DNA of 64,000 bases, taken from Phragmites australis. Its lineage: Eukaryota; Streptophyta; Magnoliopsida; Poales; Poaceae. Shown here piece by piece: positions 11,838-23,888 of this stretch. The position numbers and the translations under genes were made by a program. Below the pieces are notes generated by a model. The model did not search any database. It was not told the DNA's origin and saw nothing but the letters and a program-made list of their open reading frames with translations. Location of the stretch: assembly GCF_958298935.1 (NCBI RefSeq), contig NC_084934.1:2172501-2236500 (forward strand), in the 5' to 3' direction. The stretch's first letter is position 1, and each line of letters begins with the position of its first letter.

Positions 11838-12332
11838 CTAGTACGGGCTCTGTCCGACGACGTTGCCCGGCGGGTTGTAGCTGCAGATGATGAAGACGCC
11901 GCCGTTGTTGTCGCAGACGACGCGGGCACATCCGATGTTGATGGAGTTGCGCCACACCACCTGCGTGTAGTGCCCGCAGACCTTGCCGGCGGCGCAGGTG
12001 TTGGTGGCGTGGTCGTAGTACTGCTTCTCTGCCACCCAGGCCCCCACGGCGTCTGACGCCGACCAGTCGGCGCCGGCGGAGCCCCAGAAGAGGTTCTCAC
12101 CGTAGGGCCCGCCGGAGTGCACCAGCTTGCAGTCGCCTTGGCGCTGCGCCGCGTAGTTCTGCGCGTAGGCGGCCACGTTGTTGTCCCAGGACACCGGGCC
12201 GACGCCCACGTCCGCACGCGCCGCGTTGTGCAGGTTCACGTAATCCTGCGGCGAGTTCTGCGCCGCGCACGGAGCGGCGACGATGGCCGCGAAAGCCAGA
12301 GCTAAGCACGCTAGCTTCGATGAGTACGCCAT
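11838..12332 (-). CDS. PR1: Pathogenesis-related protein 1 (PR-1, CAP superfamily)
   Basis: This is a single-exon gene of 164 residues, the normal PR-1 size, and it looks intact. Residues 1-24 form a signal peptide with a hydrophobic core ([13 protein letters not shown]), and cleavage is likely near CAAQ-N. The CAP domain follows. His35 (VNLHNAAR), Glu79 (YGENLFW) and His121 in [11 protein letters not shown] are the expected cavity residues, and six cysteines (68, 113, 119, 135, 140, 150) can form the three conserved disulfides. The C-terminal segment from residue 154 ([11 protein letters not shown]) matches the CAPE-type peptide that can be released from PR-1. The product is expected in the apoplast, where PR-1 proteins bind sterols and accumulate during defence against fungi and oomycetes. 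The start codon is the only ATG giving a signal peptide. No introns, as is usual for PR-1. Gene neighbours give no functional link. Confidence 0.96.
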   Translation of the reverse strand: MAYSSKLACLALAFAAIVAAPCAAQNSPQDYVNLHNAARADVGVGPVSWDNNVAAYAQNYAAQRQGDCKLVHSGGPYGENLFWGSAGADWSASDAVGAWVAEKQYYDHATNTCAAGKVCGHYTQVVWRNSINIGCARVVCDNNGGVFIICSYNPPGNVVGQSPY

Positions 12333-12430
12333 TGCTAATAAACCTATGAAGCTTGAATGATTTGCACCTTGTATATATGTGTGATTAGCTTATTGCCGTT
12401 GTGATGCATGAGTTGTGACGAGTTGCCGGG

Positions 12431-12437
12431 GTATTTA
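12431..12437 (-). promoter_or_regulatory. Candidate TATA box of PR-1
   Basis: On the minus strand this reads ATAAATAC, about 100 bases upstream of the PR-1 start codon, a sensible spacing for a 60-70 nt leader. A second AT-rich site (catatatac, about 12371-12379) lies only 40 bases from the ATG and is less likely. Confidence 0.45.
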
Positions 12438-12531
12438 TGCTAGTAGCGACGAGAACGAGCTCAGGTGACTTATCCGAGAAACTACTAGTAAACTGGTAAA
12501 AGAAATGGAGATTGATTGCACTTGCATGGTC

Positions 12532-12537
12532 AGTCAA
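12532..12537 (-). promoter_or_regulatory. W-box-like TTGACT upstream of PR-1
   Basis: The minus strand reads TTGACTGACC about 200 bases before the PR-1 ATG. TTGAC[C/T] is the WRKY-factor site common in defence promoters, including PR-1. One hexamer could occur by chance, so this is suggestive only. Confidence 0.35.
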
Positions 12538-13226
12538 TGGTGGCGCCTAGAAGCTATTTTTTTTCCAAGAGGGGAAAGAATTCCATGGACACGATCGTCG
12601 TCGTCGATTGCAACGGCAGGATTGATTCTCGGATAAACTTGGGTGACTTACAAGAAGGAGTCTTGTGTTTGGACTGGCACTTGGAAAAGGGGCATGGCTT
12701 TTGGAAGGTTTACTTCATCTGGCCTTCTGGCCATATCCGCATCTACGTGCAATAAGCTACGGTTCCAGGAGATTATTTGTCTGTTTTTTGCCGGAATTTT
12801 GTGCTGTCACATGCATATATATACGCCTTTTCGAAGTGTTTGACTAACCAAACTGCACATTAATTTGCTTGTTGTTGGCCTTAGTACGTATTTGCTAGCT
12901 AGTGAAACTTATCTGAGAGAAATCAAGTGTTTAACTTGCTGACGTAAGCCACTAAAAATTAAACTATCTCGTGTATAGTTCTTTTCAAGTTTAAACCCTT
13001 GCTAAATGAATCTGCATGAGAGTTACCAATTATATTAATAGAAGAAAAGTTTGACGGGCTAACATATTCGATTAATTAACGAAGAACCGAGTAAAAACCA
13101 TAAACCTGAGCGGGCTAAGATTTAGCTAAACTAGGTTTAGAGCATCACAGAGACAACACTACAAACTACAACCTATCAACTATAAGAGCCAAAATAGAAA
13201 GAAGAACCGCAACAACACCGCTCACA
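12538..13226. other. Intergenic, PR-1 upstream region
   Basis: No gene was recognised. An open frame on the plus strand (about 12516-12755, ending LDWHLEKGHGFWKVYFIWPSG) has protein-like composition, but I cannot match it to a family and it has no obvious promoter or splice context. The remainder is AT-rich. Confidence 0.35.
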
Positions 13227-13231
13227 GCACC

Positions 13232-14528
13232 TATCGGTGACATGGGAACCAGGGGTCCCCGAGTCCCGAGGCCAGTACAGCAGAATGCTACGTGGCGCCC
13301 TCACTCGAGGACTATCTCCCCGAGGTCCGAGAAGTACAAAGTTCCGGGAGAGGATGCTCGGGGCCATGAACAGTGGTCCCCGAGTACCCGAGTTCCCCGA
13401 GGACCCGAGAAGTACAAGTTCCGGGAGAGAGCGCTCGGGGCCTTGAACAGTGGTCCCCGAGTACCCGAGTTCCCCAAGGACCCGAGCAGACACAGTTCCG
13501 AGAGAGGACGCTCGGGGCCATAAACAGTGGTCCCCAAGTACCCGAGTTCCCTGAGGACCCAAGAAGGCAGTTCCGGGAGAGGGCGTTCGGGGCCATGAAC
13601 AGTGGTCCCCGAGTACCGGAGTTCCCCGATGACCGAGAAAAGACATATCCTGGAGAGGACGCTCGGGGCTGTGAACAGTAGTCCCCGAGCACCCAGAGTT
13701 CCCCGAGGACCTAAGAAGCCCCTTGCCGGTGGACCCCACAAGGGCTCAGCGGTGAGGTGTCAATTGGTGAGAGGCCCGATGCTGCATTTAAGAGGGAGCG
13801 TGGCCTGTCACTTCCAACCACTCCCCCCACGCTTGTTGTTAGTCCCTGCCACTGCCTGGCAGGGAGGCATGGGGATATTTAATGCGGCGGGCCCATCGCG
13901 CGTCATCTGGCACGTCTTGGGATACCGTCGCTGGGCTCAAGGCATATCGCATGCCGCCCTGCTGTGTCAGGCTTGCTCTGACAGAGCGGGCACGCGGGGT
14001 TGCTCGGTGGCTACCCGATGGGCCCCCCTGCTGTACCCGCTGAAAAGTGGTATGATGATGACAAGACCGGTCGAGGACGCATTTTTCAACCCTCGTAACA
14101 TCAAGCTGCAACCTATGATGGTTGCTTTCCATTTATGGCTCATGAGGACTCGCGCCCTCCTTTTTGGGCACGCCACCCCCCCCCCCACACACAGTATAAA
14201 AGGAGGGGGTGCACCCCGACGATGAGGACAGGAGTCTTACGGGCTGAACAAGTTTTAGAAGACCGAGACAAGTTCAAGAAGTTCAACAGACGCAGACAAG
14301 CTAACGAAGACAGGACGTACGAAGATCTAGACTTAGACAAAAATCCTTGTAACGCAAGAGATCCACGGAGAGGCATTCCCAGAGCATTTATTTCCGATCA
14401 TCCGTCCCGCCTGCATCTCCCATTGACTCTCATTAATTCACGTACGAGGTAGATTCAGAATCATCCCATCGGCCGAATCTCAAAGGGGGTCCCTCCAGAT
14501 CCCCGCTTGAGGAGTTCATACTCCGACA
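13232..14528 (+). mobile_element. Solo LTR 1 (family with GC-rich tandem repeats in the LTR)
   Basis: This is the first of three copies of one LTR family in the window. It is flanked by perfect 5-bp duplications, gcacc at 13227-13231 and 14529-14533. Its right end is tccgaca; the left end is tatcggtga, so the usual TG has become TA. The 5' half is a tandem array of about five units of 74-78 bp, each with 'gaacagtggtccccgag' and 'gctcgggg'. A TATAAAA box (14195-14201) marks the probable U3/R promoter. There is no internal retrotransposon sequence and no second LTR, so it is solo, formed by LTR-LTR recombination. Long open frames over it are by-products of the repeat composition. Confidence 0.9.
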
Positions 14529-14612
14529 GCACCGCTCCCGAGCGGTTCGCAACATCGACAACTCATTGCCCCATGAAAGCTTTAAGGCCGACGACTGAAA
14601 TGATACGAGAGA

Positions 14613-15482
14613 TCAAGGGGGATTCTTGACCCCCACGAAAGGTGAACCTTCAGATTCTTCAATGGATTCTAGAACAGGCGCAATAGGAAAGTGCAAATTG
14701 TATTCCAGAGTCTTCGGCTTAAACATGATGGGGGCGGTTTTCAGCGAGAGTAGGTAAGCTTTGGACGGTTGATCATAAATCAGGAACGCCATCTCCGGCT
14801 GCAGAAAGTACATCCCCGAGAAGTCACAGGAGTATTCTAGGGTCTCTAGCTCAAGTGCAGGGAGAAACAAAGCCATCGTGTGCTACTCGCAGTCCAGAGG
14901 GGTCATAGCCATAGAAGTTGTGGTTGACCCATCTTCTACCTTGGTGGCATGAGCTTGGGACTGAAACCTAGGGCTGACCATGGGTCCCGATAGCTCCTCA
15001 ATAGTCGTTTGGGCAACACCATCCACACTGGTGACCAAAGGATCAACAAGGGTGACAACTTGGAGCAATGTTTGCTCCGTGGGTGGATTCTAGTGCTTCT
15101 GTGGCTGATTCATGAGTGGCTCCTGGTCCTTCAGCGTAGCGGAGGTGATCAGCGCCTTATCCACCTTATTGATGGCGGGAAACACTCAACCATTTAGAGC
15201 CGCAACAGCCGTGTGCAAGGAGTCTCTGGGAGGCATGCAAACAGTCACAAATGAAGAGAAAAATGACAAGGTCAAAGAGCAAGGACCAAAGAGGCTAACC
15301 ATGTCGGCACCCAAGGGGTCCTCATCAGGCGGTTCCATGCAATCCAGTTGGTTGGCCACATGAGCTAAGCCATAGCTTGATAGAAGAAGTCTCATCCCTG
15401 AGAGGCGCATCCCTTCCCCCAAGAAAGTTGCAATCAGTTGTTGGAACTCAAAGCATAGCGACTGCACTAGAGGCGCAAGCAC
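14613..15482 (-). pseudogene. Degenerate unidentified reading frame
   Basis: Three minus-strand open stretches (15482-15186, 15068-14883, 14876-14613) lie in the same frame and are separated only by stops, giving about 290 nearly continuous codons. The last part (MALFLPALELETLEYSCDFS...) looks like real protein, as does the stretch with MRLLLSSYGLAHVANQLDC. I do not recognise the family. It may be a decayed gene or the coding part of an unidentified transposon. The hAT element beginning at 16046 lies just upstream of it. Confidence 0.4.
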
Positions 15483-16037
15483 GGACTAAAGGTCCAGTGT
15501 GGTCAAGCCCTGAGAGGCATGGTAGTAGCATCCGCACCTATCACCCCCCCCCCCTCCCCCTATCACGGCAAACAGAGTCGGTATCCTTGCTACACCTAGA
15601 AAAGGGTCGGAGCCCTTAGATCAACCCATCTAGGTGCAAATCCCAGGCAGCATCAACTCTTAGATGACATCGGGGCAGCGGATCTGGGATGGTGATGGCT
15701 CGAGGTTGTGTCAAGGTGGTGGATCCAGACATTGGTGACTTGGGGCGGCGTAGGGCGACGGCTCAGGCAGCGTCATGCTTGGTCCCATCCTGAAGGTGGA
15801 ATGCGTGGGGGGGTCTTGCAGCGCGGCGACGAGCGGAGCCAACCGCATGTGTCTTTGTCTCCTCCTAGAGTGTGGCAGCCTATTGTCTCGCGAGAGCACC
15901 ACACAACCAAGCCCTGTTGCCGCCCGACTGAGCCTAACATCGTCAAATCCAACCACCCTGTGGACCCAGCTACCCAGATCTGGTCTTCCCCATCGTCACC
16001 TTAGCCCCTGCGATATCAGCAGCGTCGTTAGCCACTC
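15483..16037. other. GC-rich flank of the hAT insertion
   Basis: No gene was recognised. A C-run lies at about 15545-15558. This DNA continues on the far side of the hAT element at 19720, where the target duplication cacttagg recurs. Confidence 0.4.
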
Positions 16038-16045
16038 CACTTAGG

Positions 16046-19000
16046 CAGGGGCGAAGCCCAGTTAGATTTCGTGGGTGCACAGGCACCCGGGTCCAAAAAT
16101 AAATTCTGTTATTGATAGCCCATCACCACTACTTGTGCACCCCCTATGCTGAAGAGTGTGCACCCCCAACAGCCCAAACCCAGCCGGGCAGCCCATCTCC
16201 ACGTTTCCACCCGCTTAGCCCATCTCCACGGCTCCACCTGCTCACCCGCGGGAGCGTGAAGCTTGCCCTCGATGCCTCCTCGACTCGACGACTCTGTCGC
16301 TGGTTCACTTCGACGCAGCCACGCGGGAGGCAGGATGGGCGGACGGTGGGAGCACCGGAGCAGGCAAGCAGCCCTGGGCGGGTGGCGGGATACCGATTGA
16401 GGATTGACCGAGTGGGCAGTGGCCGAGCGGGAGACTGGGAATCCCTCGTCGCCCACTACACCGGCCGACCGGCGACCCGCCGCCGCCGCTAGCGGCTAGC
16501 CTTCGATTCGAGGACGGCAACCGGTAAGCCACCTCCCTCCGTGAACTGCGATCAGCCTCTCTGTCCAGTCGGATGCCAAAAGGAGGAGATTTTAGGACGA
16601 TTTTGATGTGGTTTTGGGTCAATTCGTGGTGGATTTGGGCAAACGCGGAGGCTTTCGCCTTTTGTTCTTGCGATTATCTGTTTGAGAGCAGGGGATGACA
16701 AATAATCTCATTGTAATTGCAGCGATTATCTTGGGGAGCTTATAATCTCAATAGGACTATCTGTTGATTGAGGCCGTCTGATGTTTCTCAATTTCTTGTC
16801 TAGCATTCAGATTTCAGAAGATGTTGATTTGCGATCCTGTCAAGTTGAGACAGTGAGAGTTGAAACCATGTCGAGTAAGCATTATGTTTCTATTCTCGAT
16901 TATTGTCGTATGTCAATTGAGCATCTATGTCATGTTGAGAAATTGAATAATTTGTAAATGGTATGGCAGGAAAATTCATGGATAATTTCTTGAAAAGGAA
17001 AGCATCAGATGACGCTAACAATATTGGGAGTTCTCGACCTTCTCGTCTACGTCAAGAACCTAACAGTGTTAGGAATTCTGCTCGAGCGGATATCAATTGG
17101 GAGGAGGAGATTCAATTTGATCCGGGCAAAAGGAAAGCAATATATGAGTACCATCCTAATCACAAAGAAAAGGTAATAAGAAAGTACTTGGAAAATGGGC
17201 CTTGCCAACCTCGCACTCTTGACTTTCCAATCACTCAGATGTGGGGAAAAAATAGAAGGTTTAATCCTGAATGGTTTGATCAATTTGGGAATTGGCTTGA
17301 GTACAGTGAGTCTAAAGATAGAGCATATTGTTTTACTTGTTTCTTGATGAGGGACCGCTCTAAGAAAGGGGATAGATATAAAGCTTTTGTAATAGATGGT
17401 TGGAATGGCTGGCACCGAAGAAGTAGATTAGATGATCATGTAGGTGTTGTTGATAGCCCACACAACCAAGCGGTGAAAAAGTGTGACGATTTGTTGAAAA
17501 GAGAACAACATATTGATGTTGCTTTCTGCCTACTCAGTGAAGCTGCTAAGAATGCTTATTTTGTTCGGCTTAATGGCTCAATTAATGTTGCTAGAGTGCT
17601 ATTGAAGCAAGGATTAGCTTTTCGTGGACATGATGAGTCCAAGAATTCCTCCAACAAAGGGAACTTTAGGGAATTTGTTGATTGTCTAGCAGAGCATGAT
17701 CAAGCTTTAGCCAAGGCAGTGACCCAAGATACTGCAGTTAATAGTCTTATGGTATCTTCTGATATCCAAAAAGAAATTGCTGAATGTTTTGCCGATGAGA
17801 TTTTACATTCTATCCTTCAAGAAATTGGACATGATGTGTTCTGCTTGCTTGTCGATGAATCTAGAGATATTTCTTGCAAAGAACAAATGGCAGTAGTCTT
17901 AAGATATGTTGATAGATGTGGACATGTGAAAGAGAGCTTTGTTGGCCTTGTTCATGTCACCGACACAACTTCTTCTAACCTCAAGTCTTGTATTGATGCT
18001 TTCTTTGCAAAATATAAGCTAAGCTTGAAGCAAGTAAGAGGCCAAGGATACGATGGTGCTAGTAATATGCGAGGTGAGTTTAATGGTTTGAAATCATTGA
18101 TCATGATAGAAAGTAGTACAGCATATTATGTGCATTGTTTCGCTCATCAACTTCACTAGTGGTTGTAGCAGTTGTTAGAAAGCATATAGGCATTGGTAAC
18201 TTTTTTAGTATGATTTCTGTCCTGTTGAATGTGGTTGGTGGGTCTTCAAAGAGGAGGGATATGGTCCGAGATTTCAATATAGAAGAAGTGAAGAAGGCAT
18301 TAGGTTGTGGGCTACTTAAAACTGGGTCAGGCTTGAATCAAGAGCAATGTCTTCAAAAACCCGGAGATACTCGTTGGAGTTCTCACTATAAAACTCTTAA
18401 AAGTTTGGTTGATTTGTTCCCAACAATTGTCAAAGTGCTAGATTATGTGGAAAAAGAAGATAGGGATGGAAAAAATAGAGAATAGGCATGGGGTCTTCTA
18501 GTGTACTTCCAATCTTTTGCATTTGTCTTCTATTTGCAGCTCATGTTGACTATATTATTGATCACAAACACCTTGTCAAAAACCTTGCAACAGAAAGATC
18601 AAGATATTGTTAATGCTATTGAGTGTGTGAAAGCAACTAGAAGTCATTTGTATGATCTTAGAAAAGATGGTTGGGAGAAACTTCTAGGTGAAGTGTATGA
18701 CTTTTGTGATCAACATGATATTTCCAAGTTGGAAATGGAAGAGGCGTACATTGATCCAAAGAAGCTACGGCAAAAAACTGGAATTACCAACAAGCATCAT
18801 TATGAGGTGGATTGCTTTAATGATGTTCTTGATTGGCTAATTCAAGAGCTTGATAGTCGCTTCAATGAAACATCCTCTCAATTGCTTGTTTGCTCGGCTG
18901 CTTTCAATCCAAGAGATTCCTTTCATGATTTCAATGTGGAGGCTTTGATGAGTCTAGCTAAACTATATCCCAATGATTTTGATTCTGTGGAATTGAGGGA

Positions 19001-19711
19001 ACTTGACCATCATCTTCGTCTTTACATTACGGATGTGCGAGAAGATGATAGGTTCTCCAACATAGAAACTATTGGTGAGTTATCCCAAAAGCTAGTGGAG
19101 ACAAGGAAACATATTTGCTATCATTTGGTTTATCGACTTTTGAAGTTGGTACTTGTATTGCCTGTCGCTACTGCAACAGTTGAGAGGTGCTTTTCAGGCA
19201 TGAAAATTGTTAAATCATATTTGCGCAATCGTATGGGCGATAAGTATTTGAGTGACAGACTCATTTGTTATGTGGAGAAATAAGAAATGAAACAAGTTAC
19301 AAATAACGCAGTGGTTCGTCGATTCATGGACAAGGCAGAACGTAAATACTAGGAGGTAACATGTTGATTTGCTTATTTTCATTAGACATTATGTTACTCT
19401 TTTCCAGAAAATTAAAGCATTTTTGTTGTCTTTTATGCAGGATAATGTGGAAATGAGGACTTTTGAGGCCGGATGATGTATAATGTATTCTGCCAAATGC
19501 CAATACCGACCAATCGACCATCTTTTGTTCATGACAAATATTATTAGTTGGCTCCTTCATTTTGGTAAACACTTTGTCGATACTTCTTTCTTATTGTATA
19601 TCGTTATCATCAGTTACATTATTAATTATACATTGTTACTTGATCATCATATATAGCGTTGTAGTTGTGAAGTGGTGCACCCCCTTTGATTTTGGTCTAG
19701 CTTCGCCACTG
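16046..19711 (+). mobile_element. Complete hAT DNA transposon (3,666 bp)
   Basis: The termini are inverted repeats, CAGGGGCGAAGC on the left and GCTTCGCCACTG on the right (11 of 12 match). They are flanked by perfect 8-bp target duplications, cacttagg at 16038-16045 and 19712-19719, diagnostic of the hAT superfamily. Subterminal GGTGCAC motifs occur near both ends (16071-16077 and 19674-19680). The interior carries a transposase related to plant zinc-finger-MYM-type/TTF hAT proteins. The element is structurally whole, and only its transposase is mutated, so it is a fairly recent arrival. Confidence 0.95.
16963..19283 (+). pseudogene. hAT transposase (TTF zinc-finger / DUF4371 / hAT dimerisation), two lesions
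   Basis: The frame opens at 16963 with an N-terminal basic region, then a TTF/MYM-type zinc-finger region around residues 80-165 (Cys123 and Cys126 in AYCFTCFLM). A DUF4371-type transposase core follows, with LLVDESRDIS at about residues 295-304 (Asp298 a likely catalytic acid). The frame is lost at about 18155, where QLQLV-type sequence has a single-base deletion, giving a stop at 18157-18159. It continues in another frame from about 18156 to 18485, stops at a TAG that looks like a mutated CAG (18483-18485), then runs on in that same frame to 19283. The C-terminal hAT dimerisation signature is clear (ATVERCFSGMKIVKSYLRNR). Intact relatives would be about 760-780 residues. The protein would bind the terminal repeats and catalyse cut-and-paste transposition; this copy should be inactive. 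Confidence 0.9.
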
Positions 19712-19719
19712 CACTTAGG

Positions 19720-20398
19720 AGACCACCACCAATGGGCTCCCTTCCCTCTCCGGTCTCCTCCACCCACCACCGTCTCTATCTCGCATCGCCCGATCTCCTC
19801 CTCTTCCACGACCACTGAAGCCAAGCCAGGGTACACGAGAGGCCAACGAGATCTAGATCCGACGCATCGATTGGAAGCCCCAAGTCTCATGCTAGGGGAG
19901 TTGAGGAGGCGCGATGGCGGAGAGGGCACCAGGAGGCGTGGCGGGGTGATTTCAGCGACGAACGACAGTCATACCCTTGCTAATTTGGAGTTACTTGGAT
20001 ATTTGATTTAAGGTATGCATATACCCACAATGATTTATGTGCATGTGTGTGTCCATATATATGTATATATATATATATATGTATGTATATATATATATGT
20101 ATGTATATATATAAAAATGTATGTATGTATGTACGTACGTATGGATTGAGCAATTAAGCATGCGTACACTCCATCATCATTCATGCACTCATGTAGGATA
20201 TGAGTATTAATAATGTATAAATAATGCATGCACGCAGCTACAAATAAATGGCCATGTAAAGCATCTATATACACGCGACCTCCATGCATATATGGATATA
20301 CTCTTTTTCTGCGAGAATAAACGAATATACCGTACGTAGACCAGGCTATATCGTCTACCTTTTTATGAGGGATGATAAGTCAAGCTAAATGTATATAT
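19720..20398. other. hAT right flank and AT microsatellite
   Basis: 19720-20010 is GC-rich continuation of the pre-insertion locus with no recognised gene. 20053-20145 is a compound (AT)n/(ATGT)n microsatellite. The remainder is AT-rich and featureless. Confidence 0.5.
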
Positions 20399-23300
20399 CT
20401 AACCATTATCATGCAGCCGATCCAAGTTAAAGTCACGCTCGGTCGATCCTATACGTAATTCGTACACCTTGCTCGTTTTAGTTTCTATGGTGCGCGTTGA
20501 AGGTTGAAACGTCGGGTACGCATGATTAGGATGGTACAAGTAGAACTTCCACATACTAAGTATCATGTGATGTTCAGAAGTCACCAACGACATGGAAATC
20601 ACGACGCTCGACCGTCGCTTAATTTCCCGCCAGTTGCGGCGGATTGATTGCTGTTGAGAAGCCGATCTCGGGGACGACTCGGCTATGGCAGGCCGAGCAC
20701 GTCTCCTTGCAAGTGTCCTCGTAGGTGGGGGTGTCGTACCAAATTTGTCCCCTAAGTAGAAGGCTTTCACCTTAATTATATATATGTAGGAGTTCTCGAA
20801 GTTTTTATACCGTTTTCGAAATACATATTTGTGTCCATAGCTACCGTCTTTTACATCAAACTTGAGTAGAAATATATAATAATTCATTTTCTATGTTACT
20901 GAGGTGAGAAAAAATAAGAGAAAAATAAATTAAAATAATTATAGCATCATGTTATATATATATATTTACTATATAAGAAAAAATTAAGTTGTGATAGGAA
21001 TCTAATTGACTAATACATCTAATGATTGATTAATTAAAATTCTTTTGCCTGCTCTGTTTCATCATACTGGTCATTAGTGATGTGTCACAATCTAATGCGT
21101 CAATTATAACTATCTATGATGACTCATCACTGATGAGTTAGTCATGAGTGAGGGGTTAAAGGATCATAACTTGATATGTCACTTATGACTGATAATAAAT
21201 AACATCCAACTATAACCCATCATATGATCCATCATTAATTTTATATCTCCTCTGTTTATTTTTTAATAATGAAAAATATATGCATGTGGTGGTATAGTAA
21301 TATAGTACGAAGAACTAACTTGGGAGTTAGAGAAGGGTTGATGTTTCGCACGTTGACCTGGCATCTCAAAAACATCAATATTTGTGTTTCTCTCTTCTTC
21401 TGGATATCCTAACAGTGAACTGAAAATCAGTTTCTTAGTTCATGCACCGTACTGAACGTAGTATTAAATCAGTAACAAAATTCCAAAGCCCGCACAGCTA
21501 GCCGGCAAAGAAAGAAACAGCCTTAGCCCAGGACTTTCTCGCCGCCGCCGTTGTCCTTACCCCCTCCTCCTCCTCCTCTTCCGCCTCCAGTGACCTCAAT
21601 CGTTCCTCACTAATCATGTCACCCCCACAACACAACTTGTTTTTACATAGGATATTATTTTTTAAGTAGTTTATAAGATACCCCGAACATATAAATATTA
21701 TCGACAAAAAACATCAAATAACATCTCTGTAAGATACAATCAATTTTAAAACATCACCAAAAATGTCTCTACATCATTATTATATTGATAATTTGTAATA
21801 TGCCTTGAACAATGCCTCTGCAGTCCATTCCATAATACCTGAAATATGTCCCTACGCTTTGAGCACCTTCTAAAGTGCCAAAAAACAAATGTCTCTACAA
21901 TATAATACATCAATTTATAGAGGCAAGTTAGAAAATGTCTATAGCAAAGTGCCTCTATACATGGTTTTGGTTGTAGTATTCGTTGAGAACGGCTAGCATT
22001 AGCATAAATTAAAATTTTCTATCACGTTCAAACAAAAAACTATGAGAGCAGAGAATCATAGATCATTATCACTAGACACGTAAAACAGTGGAAAAAAAGT
22101 TGGAGTAGTCTAGTTCAACGTTACATGCGTCAGTGTAGAGGAAGTAGTCGTTCTCATCACGAACCGAATGTCTCCTTCTCGCTTCCTCATCATCGATCAG
22201 CACCGTAGCAACAACAACAGTGACTCCAAGGTATCCACACATCTAGAAGTGGAACGTCATGTGTCAGTGTGCTGGCACCATGCGCCCGACTAGGGTTTTG
22301 TGGGGAGGTCAAGGGAAGGTGATAACTAGGGTTTTAGGTGGTAGAGTTCGCATGCCAATAGCCCCACGCCTCCATTTATATAGAACTCGCTAATGGGATA
22401 TCATGTTGGAAGCCCATCAAGACTCTAATCTCTCATAGATCTTTATCCGTGTATCCCAAATCCAATCTGAATTAATGTTCTAACCCGTTAAGTATGTGAC
22501 CTGTTAGTTAATATATAAACGGTCGTAATTTGAAAACCCTATCCGAATAACAAGTTAATAGTAGTATCTAGCAGAATAAATTGACGCCAAACACACACAC
22601 AAAGATAATATCGGCTGAACCTTGGTATACACATACACCGATCTCTTCACGATATTGGTAAAGCTCAAGAAGAGATGTGTGTCATCATTGTGATAGCTCG
22701 GCCATTCACTCGATCTTATAGTGGATTAATAAACTTATGATCAACTCCTTAATTACATTGGCATAGCCATATACTTTATAATCAAAACCACATCAAGGGC
22801 CTTGAAGATATCTCTCTCATTATTAGGATAAGTAAATTTCATCTTGATCTCTCACACTTTGTGACATATTTTATAGCATACCAAAAAGTATATTTATAGT
22901 TATCCAGTTATAAAGTAGCATTTGGCAGCTCTAAAGCTTGCTAATACACATCTGCTTAGGTTGTTTTTAGACGTTCGCCTGTAGAGAACATGTCTGACCG
23001 TAATTTTGCTACGAAAAATATTAGGATGATTGGAACGAAGATAGCATTTTCAACTGCCCTTGTTAGGAAGCTACTTGAGCACCAATGGGAAATGGAGGGA
23101 CGGTCGTCGCTAGCCATGTGATGTATGTAACTAGTACAAGTGTACAAACACGCATGCATGCACGCGAAACATTATTTTCTCTGCTTACGTACTTACGTGA
23201 TCGATCTGGCGGTTAGTTTAGTTAACTGTCCTGTGATGCGTGTTGCTCGATCGGTTGGTAAGAAAAAATAGCGTGCTGAAACTTAAATATTTAGCAAGCA

Positions 23301-23888
23301 ACTGTGCAAATTGCGCATCATGTGGACGAATCATCGACAGAAGCATACGTGTAGTTACAATCTATGGCAAGACATAACACAATCTATCGATTGAAGTGTT
23401 CAAGCACGTCTAATTAAGCTTCGTTGCCTGCATAATCTTGGTTTGGATCTCTTTCATTAGTCAATCTTCATTCGTGGTCTTTGAGTGATTACAAGGCTCG
23501 TGACGGATACGATTGGCATGTGGATATATATAAAGCTCGATTTCACATCTCGTGACAGATAACATTGCCGTGTGGACATATATAAAGCTGACAGATCGAT
23601 GATGAAGGGATCAATTTTCTCATCCTTTCTTCCATCTGTCGATTATCTTAGACACCTGGAAATGTATGGCTTAATTAGCTGACGAAACACGTGCCTTGAT
23701 CGATTCTCTTAGTTCGAAATGGTACACGTTTTTTTAAAGGAGTTCAAATTCACTAAACAAAAGGCTCAGCAAGACCGGGTGCATATATAGTTATTCATTG
23801 TGGCCTGGGCCACCAAGAAATGATACATAGTTATATAGTACATACACAACATTTCAGTTAGCACAAGTGCACAATATAAAGATGAAGT
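20399..23888. other. Large AT-rich intergenic region
   Basis: No gene was recognised. A minus-strand open frame at 20399-20887 has mixed composition and no domain. 21060-21250 holds short repeated 'gatgactcatcactgatgag' motifs, and 21640-21980 holds repeated 'aatgtctctaca' motifs; both look like decayed non-autonomous transposon DNA, but ends were not found. A short CCTCCT/CCGCC tract lies at 21540-21590. Confidence 0.45.

Noticed and set aside
11750..12217. 155-codon minus-strand frame overlapping PR-1
   Set aside because: Alternative frame of the PR-1 gene with Arg/Thr/Ser-rich nonsense composition.
13176..13741. Several 90-190 codon frames on both strands in the solo LTR arrays (also at 41479-42117 and 55649-56482)
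   Set aside because: The repeat unit is GC-rich with few stops in any frame; the three copies do not keep a common protein, and the DNA is LTR.
20035..20150. Repetitive array considered as CRISPR-like or centromeric satellite
   Set aside because: It is a simple AT/ATGT microsatellite in a plant genome, with no unique spacers or satellite-length units.
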